Shown one piece after another: positions 26,553 through 34,725 of a stretch of DNA of 64,000 nt. Position numbers and translations under genes: made by a program. The stretch comes from Deltaproteobacteria bacterium (GTDB lineage Bacteria; Desulfobacterota; Binatia; UBA1149; SPBQ01). Numbering within the stretch: the first letter of the stretch is position 1; the number at the start of each line of letters is the position of its first letter. Location of the stretch: NCBI GenBank assembly GCA_029262375.1, contig JAJCZM010000007.1, forward strand, positions 1-64,000, written 5' to 3'. The notes beneath the pieces were generated by a model. That model did no database searches, was not told the DNA's origin, and saw nothing but the letters and a program-made list of their open reading frames with translations.

Positions 26553-26568
26553 AGCAATCGGCATGCCA
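26553..26568 (-). promoter_or_regulatory. Sigma-54 (RpoN) promoter for the major pilin
   Basis: The minus strand reads TGGCATGCCGATTGCT, against the consensus TGGCAYG-N4-TTGCW: both the GG (-24) and GC (-12) dinucleotides are present at the correct spacing. The predicted transcription start is near 26542, giving a leader of about 90 bases before the pilin ATG. PilA genes are commonly RpoN-dependent through PilS/PilR. Confidence 0.75.
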
Positions 26569-26587
26569 CTGCGCACGGCCAATGTTT

Positions 26588-26617
26588 TCTCCGCAATCCC
26601 CTAGGGGATTGCGGAGA
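26588..26617. promoter_or_regulatory. Perfect 30-bp palindrome upstream of the pilin promoter
   Basis: The half-site TCTCCGCAATCCCCT is followed directly by its exact complement AGGGGATTGCGGAGA. It is centred about 60 bases upstream of the predicted pilin transcription start. Neither flank has a T tract in the proper place for termination, so a protein-binding site or a structured DNA element is more likely. The rest of 26452-26817 shows no gene. Confidence 0.55.
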
Positions 26618-26817
26618 CCGCGGCATATTTGCACCGATTTAGACAAGAACGGACGCTGCTTTCGGCGCGATCACCACCGACACGCGGCTGCGCCGGGTGG
26701 ACCGGTCGTTGTCTCGGAAACGACTCGGAGTACGATGCTACAATATAAGACCGGAAGCGCACGGACGGCTCCCGGCTTCCATGACGCAGTAGCGCTATAG
26801 CGCACGCGCACTATCGA

Positions 26818-27150
26818 ATGATCGCCATCTCCACAATACTCAGTATCGTCGTACTTCTCATGGGCGCCGTAGGCTTCGTTCTGTATCGAGGGCTCGTCGA
26901 GACGCTGCGCGACGAGCACCAAGACCTCTGGCTGGCGATCGGATCTCCGGGATTGGTCTTCTACTCGTCGATCGACGGGCAACGCAAAGCGCATAGATTC
27001 TTCAGCCAACGTGAGTACGAGGCGCTCGACGACAGCGACTTCGTCCAGCTCTGCCGCGTCTACCGTGTGTACGCCCGCTCGTACAGCATCGTCGTCGGCG
27101 CGACCTGCGCTAGCCTCTTGCTCGCAAGCGTCGGCATCGGCGTCGCCTAG
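26818..27150 (+). CDS. Small membrane protein, family not recognised
   Basis: 110 residues with a membrane helix at each end (MIAISTILSIVVLLMGAVGFVLY and YSIVVGATCASLLLASVGIGV) enclosing a soluble hairpin-like stretch of about 65 residues with DLWLAIGSPGL and FFSQREYEALDDSDFVQLCRVYRVY. The pattern of universal-stress-protein-B-like small membrane proteins is similar, but I would not assign it. It lies 37 bases upstream of the TraB-family gene in the same direction and may be co-transcribed with it. Confidence 0.65.
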   Translation: MIAISTILSIVVLLMGAVGFVLYRGLVETLRDEHQDLWLAIGSPGLVFYSSIDGQRKAHRFFSQREYEALDDSDFVQLCRVYRVYARSYSIVVGATCASLLLASVGIGVA

Positions 27151-27187
27151 CCACTGGCACGCGGCAGTAAAGCGAAGCGACGCGAAG

Positions 27188-28393
27188 ATGGACACGGAAA
27201 CGGATAGTGAGGCTATCGACGTAGACAACGAACGCGACGTGTACCGCATCGACGTCCGCGATCGTCAGTACGTACTCGTCGGCACCGCACATATTTCGAG
27301 AGAATCGGTCACGCTGGTCCGTGAAACCATCGAGGCTGAGAAGCCCGACTGCGTTTGCGTCGAGCTCGACCAGCAAAGACACGACGCACTCACGAATCAG
27401 AAGGAATGGGACGCGCGAAATCTGCGAGAGATCATTCGCGACGGAGCGCTCGCCACTCTCATCGTAAACATCCTGCTGATGTCGTTCCAGAAACGACTGG
27501 GCGGGAAGCTGGGCGTGATGCCCGGCAGTGAACTCGCGGCGGCGGTGACTACCGCTCAGGAGCTCTCTATCCCGGTCGAATTGTGCGACCGCGATATCCG
27601 CGTGACGCTCGGTCGCGCGTGGCGCTCGGTAGCGTGGTATCGAAAACTGATGCTCGCGGCATCGACGCTGGCTTCGGCGTTACAAACCCCTGACTTGGAC
27701 GAAGACGAACTTCGGCGAATCCGCGATCGTGACGTCATGAATGAACTCATGGCGGAACTCGGCGCAAGCTTTCCTACCCTCAAACGCATTCTCATCGACG
27801 AGAGGGACGCCTACCTGGCGCAGCGAATCCGCGAGAGCAAGGGAAACAAGATCGTGGCCGTGGTCGGCGCGGGGCACGTAGACGGCATGCGCCGTGCGCT
27901 CGAGCGAGACGATGACATCGACCTGACACCCATCGACGAAGTACCGCCTGCATCGCCTATCTGGTCGTACCTCGGCTGGGCGCTTCCCGCGGTCATCGTC
28001 GGTATGCTCGTCGCGATCGCATTCTCGCAAGGCCTCGACGCTGCCGGTGATAACGTACTCTTCTGGGTCATCGCCAACTCGGTTCCCACCGCCCTCGGTT
28101 GCGTGATCGCCGTCGCCCACCCGCTGACGATCTTCGCTGCATTCGCCGTGGCCCCGTTCACCAGCCTCACGCCTCTGATCGGCGCTGGCTACGTTGCGGC
28201 GTTCACGCAGGCATGGGTACGACCTCCGCGCATACACGAGTTCAAATCGGTCGCTGAGGATATCGTCGTGATCAAGAGATGGTGGACTAGCCGCCTACTT
28301 CGTGTATTTCTGGTTTTCATCCTTTCTTCGATTTTGGGTGCGATCGGAACGTGGCTGGGGAGTTACGAGATCATCTCGAACCTGGTCGCATAG
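27188..28393 (+). CDS. TraB/PrgY family membrane protein
   Basis: 401 residues from the ATG at 27188; an upstream open frame adds low-complexity Ser/Thr/Ala residues that overlap the previous gene. The N-terminal domain has YVLVGTAHISRESVTLVRETIEAEKPDCVCVELDQQRH, with the GTAH and E-L-D-x-x-R motifs that define TraB/PrgY proteins, and later KIVAVVGAGHVDGM. Three to four membrane helices follow (IWSYLGWALPAVIVGMLVAIAF and others). The family is related to TIKI-type metalloproteases, and enterococcal TraB/PrgY reduces pheromone activity. The role in this organism is unknown. Confidence 0.88.
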   Translation: MDTETDSEAIDVDNERDVYRIDVRDRQYVLVGTAHISRESVTLVRETIEAEKPDCVCVELDQQRHDALTNQKEWDARNLREIIRDGALATLIVNILLMSFQKRLGGKLGVMPGSELAAAVTTAQELSIPVELCDRDIRVTLGRAWRSVAWYRKLMLAASTLASALQTPDLDEDELRRIRDRDVMNELMAELGASFPTLKRILIDERDAYLAQRIRESKGNKIVAVVGAGHVDGMRRALERDDDIDLTPIDEVPPASPIWSYLGWALPAVIVGMLVAIAFSQGLDAAGDNVLFWVIANSVPTALGCVIAVAHPLTIFAAFAVAPFTSLTPLIGAGYVAAFTQAWVRPPRIHEFKSVAEDIVVIKRWWTSRLLRVFLVFILSSILGAIGTWLGSYEIISNLVA

Positions 28394-28440
28394 ACACCGC
28401 AGACGACAAGCAGCCCGAGCACGGGCTGAGGCGGCCGACC

Positions 28441-29157
28441 ATGAGTTTTCTCAGTTTCGACATAGAAATTTCAGACGTCTTCGAACTAGGTCCCGGCCAA
28501 GATCTGGACCAGTTCGCTCCCTTTCACATATCCGTGGCTTCCACCGTCGTGCACGACGGCGAAGAAAGGCTCTGGTACTCGGTGGACGACAACGACACCC
28601 CGTGTCTGAACATCACCGAAGAGCGCGCGCACGAATTGCTGGTCTATCTGCACGATCAACAACAAGCGGGCGTGAAGATTTGTGCTTGGAACGGCCTCGG
28701 ATTCGACCTGCGCTGGATCGGGCATGCCGCCGGCGACACCGAATTGGCGGCACGCGTCGCGCTTGCCAGCTACGACCCCATGTTTCAGTTCTTCAACCAG
28801 CGCGGTTTCCCCGTCGCGCTCGCGAAGGTCGGTGCTGCTATGGGCATCGAACAAGCCAAGCTCATGAGCGGTGCCGACGCTCCGGTGCGCTGGCGCGAGG
28901 GGCGCTACCAAGAAGTGATGGATTACGTGCTCGGCGATTCTCAGATCACCAACCAGATCGTCGCCGAGATCTCACGGCGCAAGGAAATCAGCTGGATCAC
29001 GGCAAAAGGCGTCGCGCGCAGCGAGCCGATGCCCGCACTGAAGACCGTGCTCGAGGTCTTGGCCGACCCCGAGCCCGATCAATCCTGGATGGACACGCCG
29101 CTTCGTCGCGAGAAGTTCTTCGCGTGGATTCCGCCTGAACTCGTCAAGCCGGCTTAG
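28441..29157 (+). CDS. DEDD-type 3'-5' exonuclease-like protein
   Basis: 238 residues from the ATG at 28441; the open frame before it has no conserved content. The RNase H-like fold is recognisable by motif I SFDIEIS (D-x-E), motif II CAWNGLGFDLRWIG (N-G-x-x-F-D) and motif III EVMDYVLGDSQIT (Y-x3-D). These supply the four acidic metal ligands of DEDD exonucleases such as the PolB proofreading domain. With no polymerase domain and a size of about 240 residues it is a stand-alone nuclease. Substrate (DNA or RNA) is unknown. Its 3' end overlaps the convergent secreted-protein gene by four bases. Confidence 0.78.
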   Translation: MSFLSFDIEISDVFELGPGQDLDQFAPFHISVASTVVHDGEERLWYSVDDNDTPCLNITEERAHELLVYLHDQQQAGVKICAWNGLGFDLRWIGHAAGDTELAARVALASYDPMFQFFNQRGFPVALAKVGAAMGIEQAKLMSGADAPVRWREGRYQEVMDYVLGDSQITNQIVAEISRRKEISWITAKGVARSEPMPALKTVLEVLADPEPDQSWMDTPLRREKFFAWIPPELVKPA

Positions 29158-30941
29158 GGACACCCGCCTACACCCGGCGTATAGCGCTGCGTCAGCGACG
29201 AATCGCAGTACACCGTCGTGTTCGCTTGCTGAACGACCCGCGAAGGACCCGGGAGACCGACGGCCGCGTTCAAGCTCAAAACGCTGGCCGGCGGCACGCA
29301 GAAAATCGACTGCAACACCGGGTGTTCCGGATCGGCAACCCCCTGCGTCGTGATGGGATCGGGGAAGCATCGCCTGTTTTGACTGATCGTACAGTCGCCC
29401 GCGGATTGAGCGCTGCAGTCGGAATTCACGTTACAGGCAAACAGTCCCGTGCCGTTGGCGCGCACAGTACCGTCGCAAAAGGACAATATGTCGGCGGCGC
29501 AGAACCCCGTTCCATCGCCGTTGTCCGTACATGCGCCGTCCGTACAACCGTTCGGCGTCGCAAAGCCCCCCTCTCCGCAGGTACCGCCCGTGCAGTCGGC
29601 ATTCGACGCACAGCCGACGGTGCTGTCGTTCGTACACTCACTACAGTGATTCATCGTAAAGGCGCCGCTGAGTTCCGCGGACAAACTATCTGCGTCAGTC
29701 GATAACGTCGGCGAGGTCAAGATACCTTGCCCGGTCACCTCGTTGAAAATCTGAGGGAAGCAATCCAGGCTGTAGCCACTACCGGACGGCGTCGGCAACG
29801 CGTAGTGCATGGCGTGCGCGTCGCAGGCCAACGCATCGTTCGCGCCGCCAATACAGTTACCCCCTTTGATACCGTCGTCGGCCACTGGATCGCCGCTGCA
29901 GTGAGGACACGGCTCGGAAACCGCACCGCCGAGGAAGACGCGGCTCTTGGTGTCGGCGCTCACGACGCGCGCGCCGGTATCGACGTTTACCGTCCCCGAC
30001 ACGTCGGCAGCGAGTTGGTTGAGAAGGCAGAGCCCGAGCCCGGCCGGGACCACGGGGGTAAGCGGCCCCAAGTAGCAGTTGCAGACGTTGCCGCCGCAGT
30101 CGTCGGCATCGGCAACGAACGGCTCGTCGCACTGCGTCCGGTTATCGTTGGCACAACGACAGTTGCCGACAGCCGCGTTCACACCCGTAACCGTACACTC
30201 ACCGCACGGCGCGGAACTTGCGCCGCAGCTAAAATTGACGGCCGTGCGATAACCGCCGACGGCCTCTTCATAGTGGCCGCTGCCGTTCGTGCCGATGCGC
30301 GTATCGCTCGAGGAAAGGCAGCGTCCGAGAGCCTGGTCGCACACGATACCGTCGCAGTCATCGTTCGTTGCGCAGGTTGCACCGGCGCCTGCCAAAGTCA
30401 CGTCCAACAGCACTCCGGGGCAGGCACCGCCCGCCGTGGGGAGCGTGGTCGTCGTCGAAGTCGGCACAGTGGTAGTAGTCGTGGAGGTCGTCGTCGTTGT
30501 GGTGGTCGTCGTGGTGGTCGTTGTGGTGGTCGTTGTAGTGCTAGTCGTCGTGGTCGTTGACGACGTAGTGGAAGTCGTACTGCTTGTCGAAGTCGACGAG
30601 GTCGAACTGGTCGATGTTGTGGTCGTCGGTATCGTGCACGGACAATTCAGCGAGACGTCGGCCCCCACAGCAAAGTTCAGACAGAACAGCGCGTCGGTCG
30701 CCGTCGTCGGCAGCGTCCCCTTGGGCGCGCAGATGCACTCGGGTGCGCAGCTGCGCAGTCCGACGGCGACGTTCAAGATGAAGAGGCAGTCACTGGCTAC
30801 GGGAGAGGCCGCGGTGCTCGCAGGTTGGGAACAGTCGCCTTGATCGGCCCACGCGGGCACGAAAGATATCGATGCGAATGAGACGAGGCTGACAAGGATG
30901 AAGGCGGCAATTCGCGAACGTCGGGCAGGCTCAGCGAGCAT
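29154..30941 (-). CDS. Secreted cysteine-rich protein with dockerin-like helices and long poly-Thr linker
   Basis: 595 residues. Signal peptide of about 32 residues (SFVPAWA, then DQGDCSQ). Residues 33-103 have dockerin-like helix pairs placed at the N terminus (SDCLFILNVAVGLRSC and TATDALFCLNFAVGADVSLNC), the reverse of the order in the proteins at 2 and 2954. Residues about 104-168 are almost entirely Thr and Ser, a flexible and probably glycosylated or rigid extended linker. The remaining 425 residues carry many cysteines in pairs such as CDGIVC, CGECTV, CRCAND, CGGNVCNC and CSECTND. No enzymatic motif is visible; a surface-exposed structural role is the reasonable guess. Confidence 0.85.
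   Translation of the reverse strand: MLAEPARRSRIAAFILVSLVSFASISFVPAWADQGDCSQPASTAASPVASDCLFILNVAVGLRSCAPECICAPKGTLPTTATDALFCLNFAVGADVSLNCPCTIPTTTTSTSSTSSTSTSSTTSTTSSTTTTTSTTTTTTTTTTTTTTTTTTSTTTTTVPTSTTTTLPTAGGACPGVLLDVTLAGAGATCATNDDCDGIVCDQALGRCLSSSDTRIGTNGSGHYEEAVGGYRTAVNFSCGASSAPCGECTVTGVNAAVGNCRCANDNRTQCDEPFVADADDCGGNVCNCYLGPLTPVVPAGLGLCLLNQLAADVSGTVNVDTGARVVSADTKSRVFLGGAVSEPCPHCSGDPVADDGIKGGNCIGGANDALACDAHAMHYALPTPSGSGYSLDCFPQIFNEVTGQGILTSPTLSTDADSLSAELSGAFTMNHCSECTNDSTVGCASNADCTGGTCGEGGFATPNGCTDGACTDNGDGTGFCAADILSFCDGTVRANGTGLFACNVNSDCSAQSAGDCTISQNRRCFPDPITTQGVADPEHPVLQSIFCVPPASVLSLNAAVGLPGPSRVVQQANTTVYCDSSLTQRYTPGVGGCP
30440..30632. repeat. Simple-sequence tract encoding the Thr/Ser linker
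   Basis: On the plus strand this is a run of GTN triplets (GTGGTCGTCGTGGTG-like), encoding about 60 Thr/Ser codons on the minus strand. Synonymous variation among ACN codons suggests selection on the protein beyond recent slippage, although length variation between strains is likely. Confidence 0.8.
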
Positions 30942-31084
30942 ATAGAGAATCCTCCGGCGGCCTCGCGGCAGGGGCCCGCTCGGGTCGACGTATCTCCCTA
31001 TTTACTTGGTCCGGAACTGCGTCAAGCACGGGCCTCAGATCGGACCCACTGCGAGCGAATCGCCGACGATCCTCAGGCTAATCG

Positions 31085-32413
31085 TCAGGAATCATCGCCG
31101 GCGACCGCAACGCCGCCCACGTTTCGCTGCACCAGCGCCAAGTGCATACGCAGGTTATAAAGCTCTTCCATATAGGACGCCGGGACGGTGACGCCGTTGA
31201 TCTCGCGTTCGACGTCCGCCAGCTCTTGCATATACCCCGCCACTTCAGCGCTCGAACCCGCGTTCTCGAACCGATTTTCGACGGTACGCAGCACGCCGTA
31301 CCAACGATAGATCTTACTTCGGATACGCCACGTGTAGATCGGGCCGGCGAGCTTGAACAATGGAAACAACAGCGTCACCAGCGGCAGCAACATGATCTTC
31401 AAGCGATCGAGTGAAGCCGCCAGTGGAAACGGCAGCACGCGATACAAGAAGGACAGTCCCGTGGCATAGTACGAAGCTGCCGCTTTCGAGAGCGGAACGT
31501 CGAGGCGGCGCGCAGAGGGAAAGGTCCCGGGAGCCGCCAATAGATCGCCACCACCATGAATGCGTTCGGCCGCCATAATGAACAAGGGAACGATCGCAGG
31601 ATGAAGATCGGCGGTCGCGATCAGTGTTGCGGCCGGCGAAACCATTTCGATTTCCCGGTCAGGAATGTTCGCCACGAGATCGAGACCGCCTTCAGGAAGC
31701 TGCACACGACTGAGGTAGGGAAAGATTCGTTCGTAGGCCAGCGCGCGCTCGGCGTCGAAAAGCTTGATCGCGTCGCCCTCGGCGGCCATCAGCGTCTCGA
31801 TGGCTTCCGACCCAACGGCGGTGACGAGAAAGGCACCATCGATGTCACCGGCCAACAACTGCGTGACCGCTTCCGCGTCTGAAAGACCGAGCAGCGTCGC
31901 ATTGGACTCGGTGACGCCGTTCGCTTCGAGCAACGGGAGAGCGACCGCGCGCGTTCCGCTACCGCTCGCTCCGATCTGCACCCGCCTCCCGACCAAGTCG
32001 GAGAGCTTATCGACCGACGAGTTCTCACGTGGATCGATGCGATAAAAGAGCCAGAGCGGCTCGAAATACACACTCGCAATGCCCTCTAGCCCCAGCGTAC
32101 CGGGCACGATGACGCCGCCTTGGACGAACGCAACGTCGGCTTCACCATCGCGAAGTAAACTGACGTTCTCGAGCGAACCGGCCGACGTCTTCAGTTGAAG
32201 ATCAATTCCGTAGTCAGACAGCGCAGCGCGGTAACGCTGACCGAACGCGTGGTAGGCGCCCCTCTCGCTCCCAGTAGCAAGCACGAGCGTGTCCGGCGGA
32301 GCCGGCTCGACGAATTGGAAGGCGACGGCCAAGCCCGCGACGAGGAGAATGGCAGCGCCGCCCCACACCTTCAGGGCCTCGCGAATTCCTGAGTTGCTCT
32401 CGGCTGCGGCCAT
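31085..32413 (-). CDS. TAXI-family TRAP transporter binding protein with C-terminal membrane segment
   Basis: 442 residues from the ATG at 32413, preceded by AGGAG (32422-32426) at eight bases; an earlier in-frame start lacks such a site. One N-terminal membrane anchor (VWGGAAILLVAGLAVAFQF) is followed by the TAXI ligand-binding domain (TLVLATGSERGAYHAFGQRYRAAL, KTSAGSLENVSLLRDGEADVAFVQGG, GASGSGTRAVALPLLEANGV). A second hydrophobic segment (LKIMLLPLVTLLFPLFKLAGPIYTW) and a helical tail follow. TAXI proteins bind small carboxylates such as glutamate-like substrates for TRAP permeases. No TRAP membrane subunit is next to it, so a distant permease or a sensory role is possible. Confidence 0.85.
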   Translation of the reverse strand: MAAAESNSGIREALKVWGGAAILLVAGLAVAFQFVEPAPPDTLVLATGSERGAYHAFGQRYRAALSDYGIDLQLKTSAGSLENVSLLRDGEADVAFVQGGVIVPGTLGLEGIASVYFEPLWLFYRIDPRENSSVDKLSDLVGRRVQIGASGSGTRAVALPLLEANGVTESNATLLGLSDAEAVTQLLAGDIDGAFLVTAVGSEAIETLMAAEGDAIKLFDAERALAYERIFPYLSRVQLPEGGLDLVANIPDREIEMVSPAATLIATADLHPAIVPLFIMAAERIHGGGDLLAAPGTFPSARRLDVPLSKAAASYYATGLSFLYRVLPFPLAASLDRLKIMLLPLVTLLFPLFKLAGPIYTWRIRSKIYRWYGVLRTVENRFENAGSSAEVAGYMQELADVEREINGVTVPASYMEELYNLRMHLALVQRNVGGVAVAGDDS

Positions 32414-32551
32414 TACGTTTGCTCCTGCGAGGTCGCTCCCGCGAGCTTCCACTTGCGAGTCACGGCAGCAAGATCCACGCGCTCCTTCTTAGGGCGCTCG
32501 GTCGCGTTGTCAACTTGATCAACCGGTGTTGGCACTCGTGAACACATCTCC

Positions 32552-33466
32552 CTAGCTCGTGATCGACGATCCTCGCAGTCGCAAAACCAAAAAGTCGAGC
32601 AACGCGCGGACCTTGGCGGGCTGAAACAAGCGATCGGCGGTAAGTGCGGCAATAGGAAGCGTAGGTAAAGGCTCTGCTTGCAGCACCCGGATCAGTCGCC
32701 CCTCGGCTAGATCTTCGCCGGTCATGTACGATGGAAGCGCCGCGATGCCGACACCATCGAGCGCCAGTTGACGAACGCAATACAAATCGTTCACCTGAAA
32801 GCGCGGGGTGAGTTCGAGTCGCCCACCGCGCGGCAAGACGAACTGCGCGACGTTCCCCCCTGCCCCGCCGACAGGCACTGTCACGAGATCGTGCTCGCTC
32901 AGATCGCGTAGAGTGCGTGGCGCCGTGACACGCGCAAGATAGCGCGGCGCGGCGCAGAAGAAGATCGACGCGTCGGCGAGCTTCGTCGCGACCATGCTCG
33001 AGTCAGGCAACTCGCCTTCGCGAATCGCGAGATCGAGACCGTCTTCGACGAGGTCGAGCCGGCCGGCGCTGAGCGTCACGTCGAACACGAGCGCGTCATG
33101 CTCACGCGCAAACTCCGACAACGCCGGCAGTAGGTGCGCACGACCGAACGCGGGAGTCGCCGTGATGCGGATCTTGCCACTGAGCGCACCGCGCATCTCG
33201 CGCACGGCGTCTTCGGCCTCGCCCAACGCATCGAAGAGATGGCGGCAGCGCGTGTACAGCGCGATTCCGGCTTCGGTCGGCTTCGTACTCCGCGTCGTAC
33301 GGGCGAGCACACGAACGCCGAGTCGCTGCTCGAGGCGGGCCAATTGCTTGCTGACACCGGACGGGGTCAGTCCGAGCTCTCGCGCTGCCGCGGTCAGGCT
33401 GCCGCTATCGATCACCTGGATCAGTGCGGCGATTCCTGGCAGAAGCTCGGGGCTAATTCGTGACAT
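32552..33466 (-). CDS. LysR-family transcriptional regulator
   Basis: 304 residues, the usual length. The N-terminal winged helix-turn-helix reads LIQVIDSGSLTAAARELGLTPSGVSKQLARLEQRLGVRVLARTTRSTKPTEAG. The substrate-binding domain follows (GKIRITATPAFGRAHLLPALSEFAREHDALVFDVTLS-type start, LAIREGELPDSS and GVGIAALPSYMTGEDLAEGRLIRVL). It belongs to the subgroup that often controls a neighbouring divergent oxidoreductase. The DUF385 gene starts 66 bases away in the opposite direction and is a likely target. No clear T-N11-A operator could be fixed by eye. Confidence 0.93.
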   Translation of the reverse strand: MSRISPELLPGIAALIQVIDSGSLTAAARELGLTPSGVSKQLARLEQRLGVRVLARTTRSTKPTEAGIALYTRCRHLFDALGEAEDAVREMRGALSGKIRITATPAFGRAHLLPALSEFAREHDALVFDVTLSAGRLDLVEDGLDLAIREGELPDSSMVATKLADASIFFCAAPRYLARVTAPRTLRDLSEHDLVTVPVGGAGGNVAQFVLPRGGRLELTPRFQVNDLYCVRQLALDGVGIAALPSYMTGEDLAEGRLIRVLQAEPLPTLPIAALTADRLFQPAKVRALLDFLVLRLRGSSITS

Positions 33467-33531
33467 ACAGTCATCAATCTTATGAATATTGGTCCGTAGA
33501 TCAACCCACGGAAATACCCTACGTTGGTCTC

Positions 33532-34050
33532 ATGAAGACAGGAACGATGGCCTCACGACGAAACACCACGAATGCTAGCGACGAGACGGCCATTCCTTAT
33601 CGGATCCGCCTGCTCAGGGCGGCAAACCCAATGATCATGCGCCTGCTCGACTCGCGACTGCACGTTTTGGCGAGTCGCGATCTTCTCGTCGCGCGATTCT
33701 CCGGGCGAAAGACGGGAAAGCGCTACGCCGTGCCGCTGTCGTATACGGAGCTCTCGGGCGCGCTCTACCTTTGCACCCGCCCCCAGGCAGCGAGCTGGTG
33801 GAGGAACACGCGCGCAGGAGCGCCGGTCGAGATTACGCTTCGTGGACGGCGCATGACGACGAAGGCAACACTACTCGACTCCGACTCGGACGAAGCGCTA
33901 GAGGCGCTGACCGCCTTCCTGACGCGCAACCCGGGCACCGCGTCGCTGCTGTACAACGTCCAGGCCGACCGTAAGCACGGGCCGAATCGCGAGGACCTAC
34001 GGCGCGAGGTACGCAATTCAGTGGTCGTGCGATTGGATCGACGCGCCTAG
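33532..34050 (+). CDS. Nitroreductase/F420-type (DUF385) deazaflavin-dependent protein
   Basis: 172 residues from the ATG at 33532 (an ATG at 33547 is an alternative; the longer open frame overlaps the LysR gene). The core RLHVLASRDLLVARFSGRKTGKRYAVPLSYTELSGALYLCTRPQAASWWRNTRAGAPVEITLRGRR is the split-barrel pattern of the DUF385/Ddn family, whose members bind F420H2 or related cofactors and reduce a wide range of substrates. The GRKTGKRY segment marks the phosphate-binding part. Divergence from the LysR gene suggests regulation by it. Confidence 0.78.
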   Translation: MKTGTMASRRNTTNASDETAIPYRIRLLRAANPMIMRLLDSRLHVLASRDLLVARFSGRKTGKRYAVPLSYTELSGALYLCTRPQAASWWRNTRAGAPVEITLRGRRMTTKATLLDSDSDEALEALTAFLTRNPGTASLLYNVQADRKHGPNREDLRREVRNSVVVRLDRRA

Positions 34051-34162
34051 CGCCGCGCGCATTGCTGTTCGGCTCGGTTCGACTTCGACACCTGTACACC
34101 GGAATATCGAGCCCATGCCGTCGTGTCCCGACGGCGACTATCCGCACGGAGACAGCACCGAA

Positions 34163-34627
34163 ATGCCCACCGTATTCAACGGCCCCAGCGAGATTCTCGA
34201 CAACATCGGCGAGGACCTCGGTACCAGTGACTGGCTCGAGATCACGCAAGAGCGCATCAATACGTTCGCCGATGCCACAGGCGACTATCAGTGGATTCAC
34301 GTGGACGCGGAGCGCGCCAAACAGGGTCCGTTCGGAACGACCATCGCACACGGCTACCTCACACTCTCGCTCGTCAACTATTTTCTTCCGCAGCTCGTGA
34401 CGGTCGAGAACATCTCGATGGGCGTAAACTACGGGCTGGATCGCGTCCGCTTCACGTCACCGGTCCCCGTTGGATCGAAGATCCGCGCACGCGGTGAATT
34501 GACGAAGGCCGACGAGATGAAAGGCGGCGCCGTGCAGTGCACCGTGCGCGTCACCATCGAGATCGAAGGCTCCGACCGACCGGCCTGCATCGCCGATGCA
34601 ATCAGCCGGTTCTTCCCCACCGAATAG
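34163..34627 (+). CDS. MaoC-like (R)-specific enoyl-CoA hydratase
   Basis: 154 residues from the ATG at 34163; the longer open frame adds 16 residues without conservation. The hot-dog fold signature is FADATGDYQWIHVDAERAK, with the Asp and His of the catalytic dyad, followed by GPFGTTIAHGYLTLSLVNYFLP and RVRFTSPVPVGSKIRARGEL. This is the PhaJ/NodN-type arrangement. It hydrates trans-2-enoyl-CoA to (R)-3-hydroxyacyl-CoA in the cytoplasm. The closest downstream gene is a molybdopterin oxidoreductase 98 bases away in the same direction. Confidence 0.9.
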   Translation: MPTVFNGPSEILDNIGEDLGTSDWLEITQERINTFADATGDYQWIHVDAERAKQGPFGTTIAHGYLTLSLVNYFLPQLVTVENISMGVNYGLDRVRFTSPVPVGSKIRARGELTKADEMKGGAVQCTVRVTIEIEGSDRPACIADAISRFFPTE

Positions 34628-34725
34628 GCTTGGTCGGCCGGCACAATCTGAAACCGTAACCGACGCTCGGCTGGGATCACCGCGACATGTCGGTACGATG
34701 GAACCTCTCGAACCGGGAGGTATTC

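Noticed and set aside
26588..26617. 30-bp palindrome as a transcription terminator
   Set aside because: Neither strand has a T tract after the stem; the only T run lies on the wrong side for the plus direction.
30440..30632. GTN triplet run considered as CRISPR or satellite array
   Set aside because: It encodes an in-frame Thr/Ser linker within a complete secreted protein; there are no spacers or conserved repeat units.
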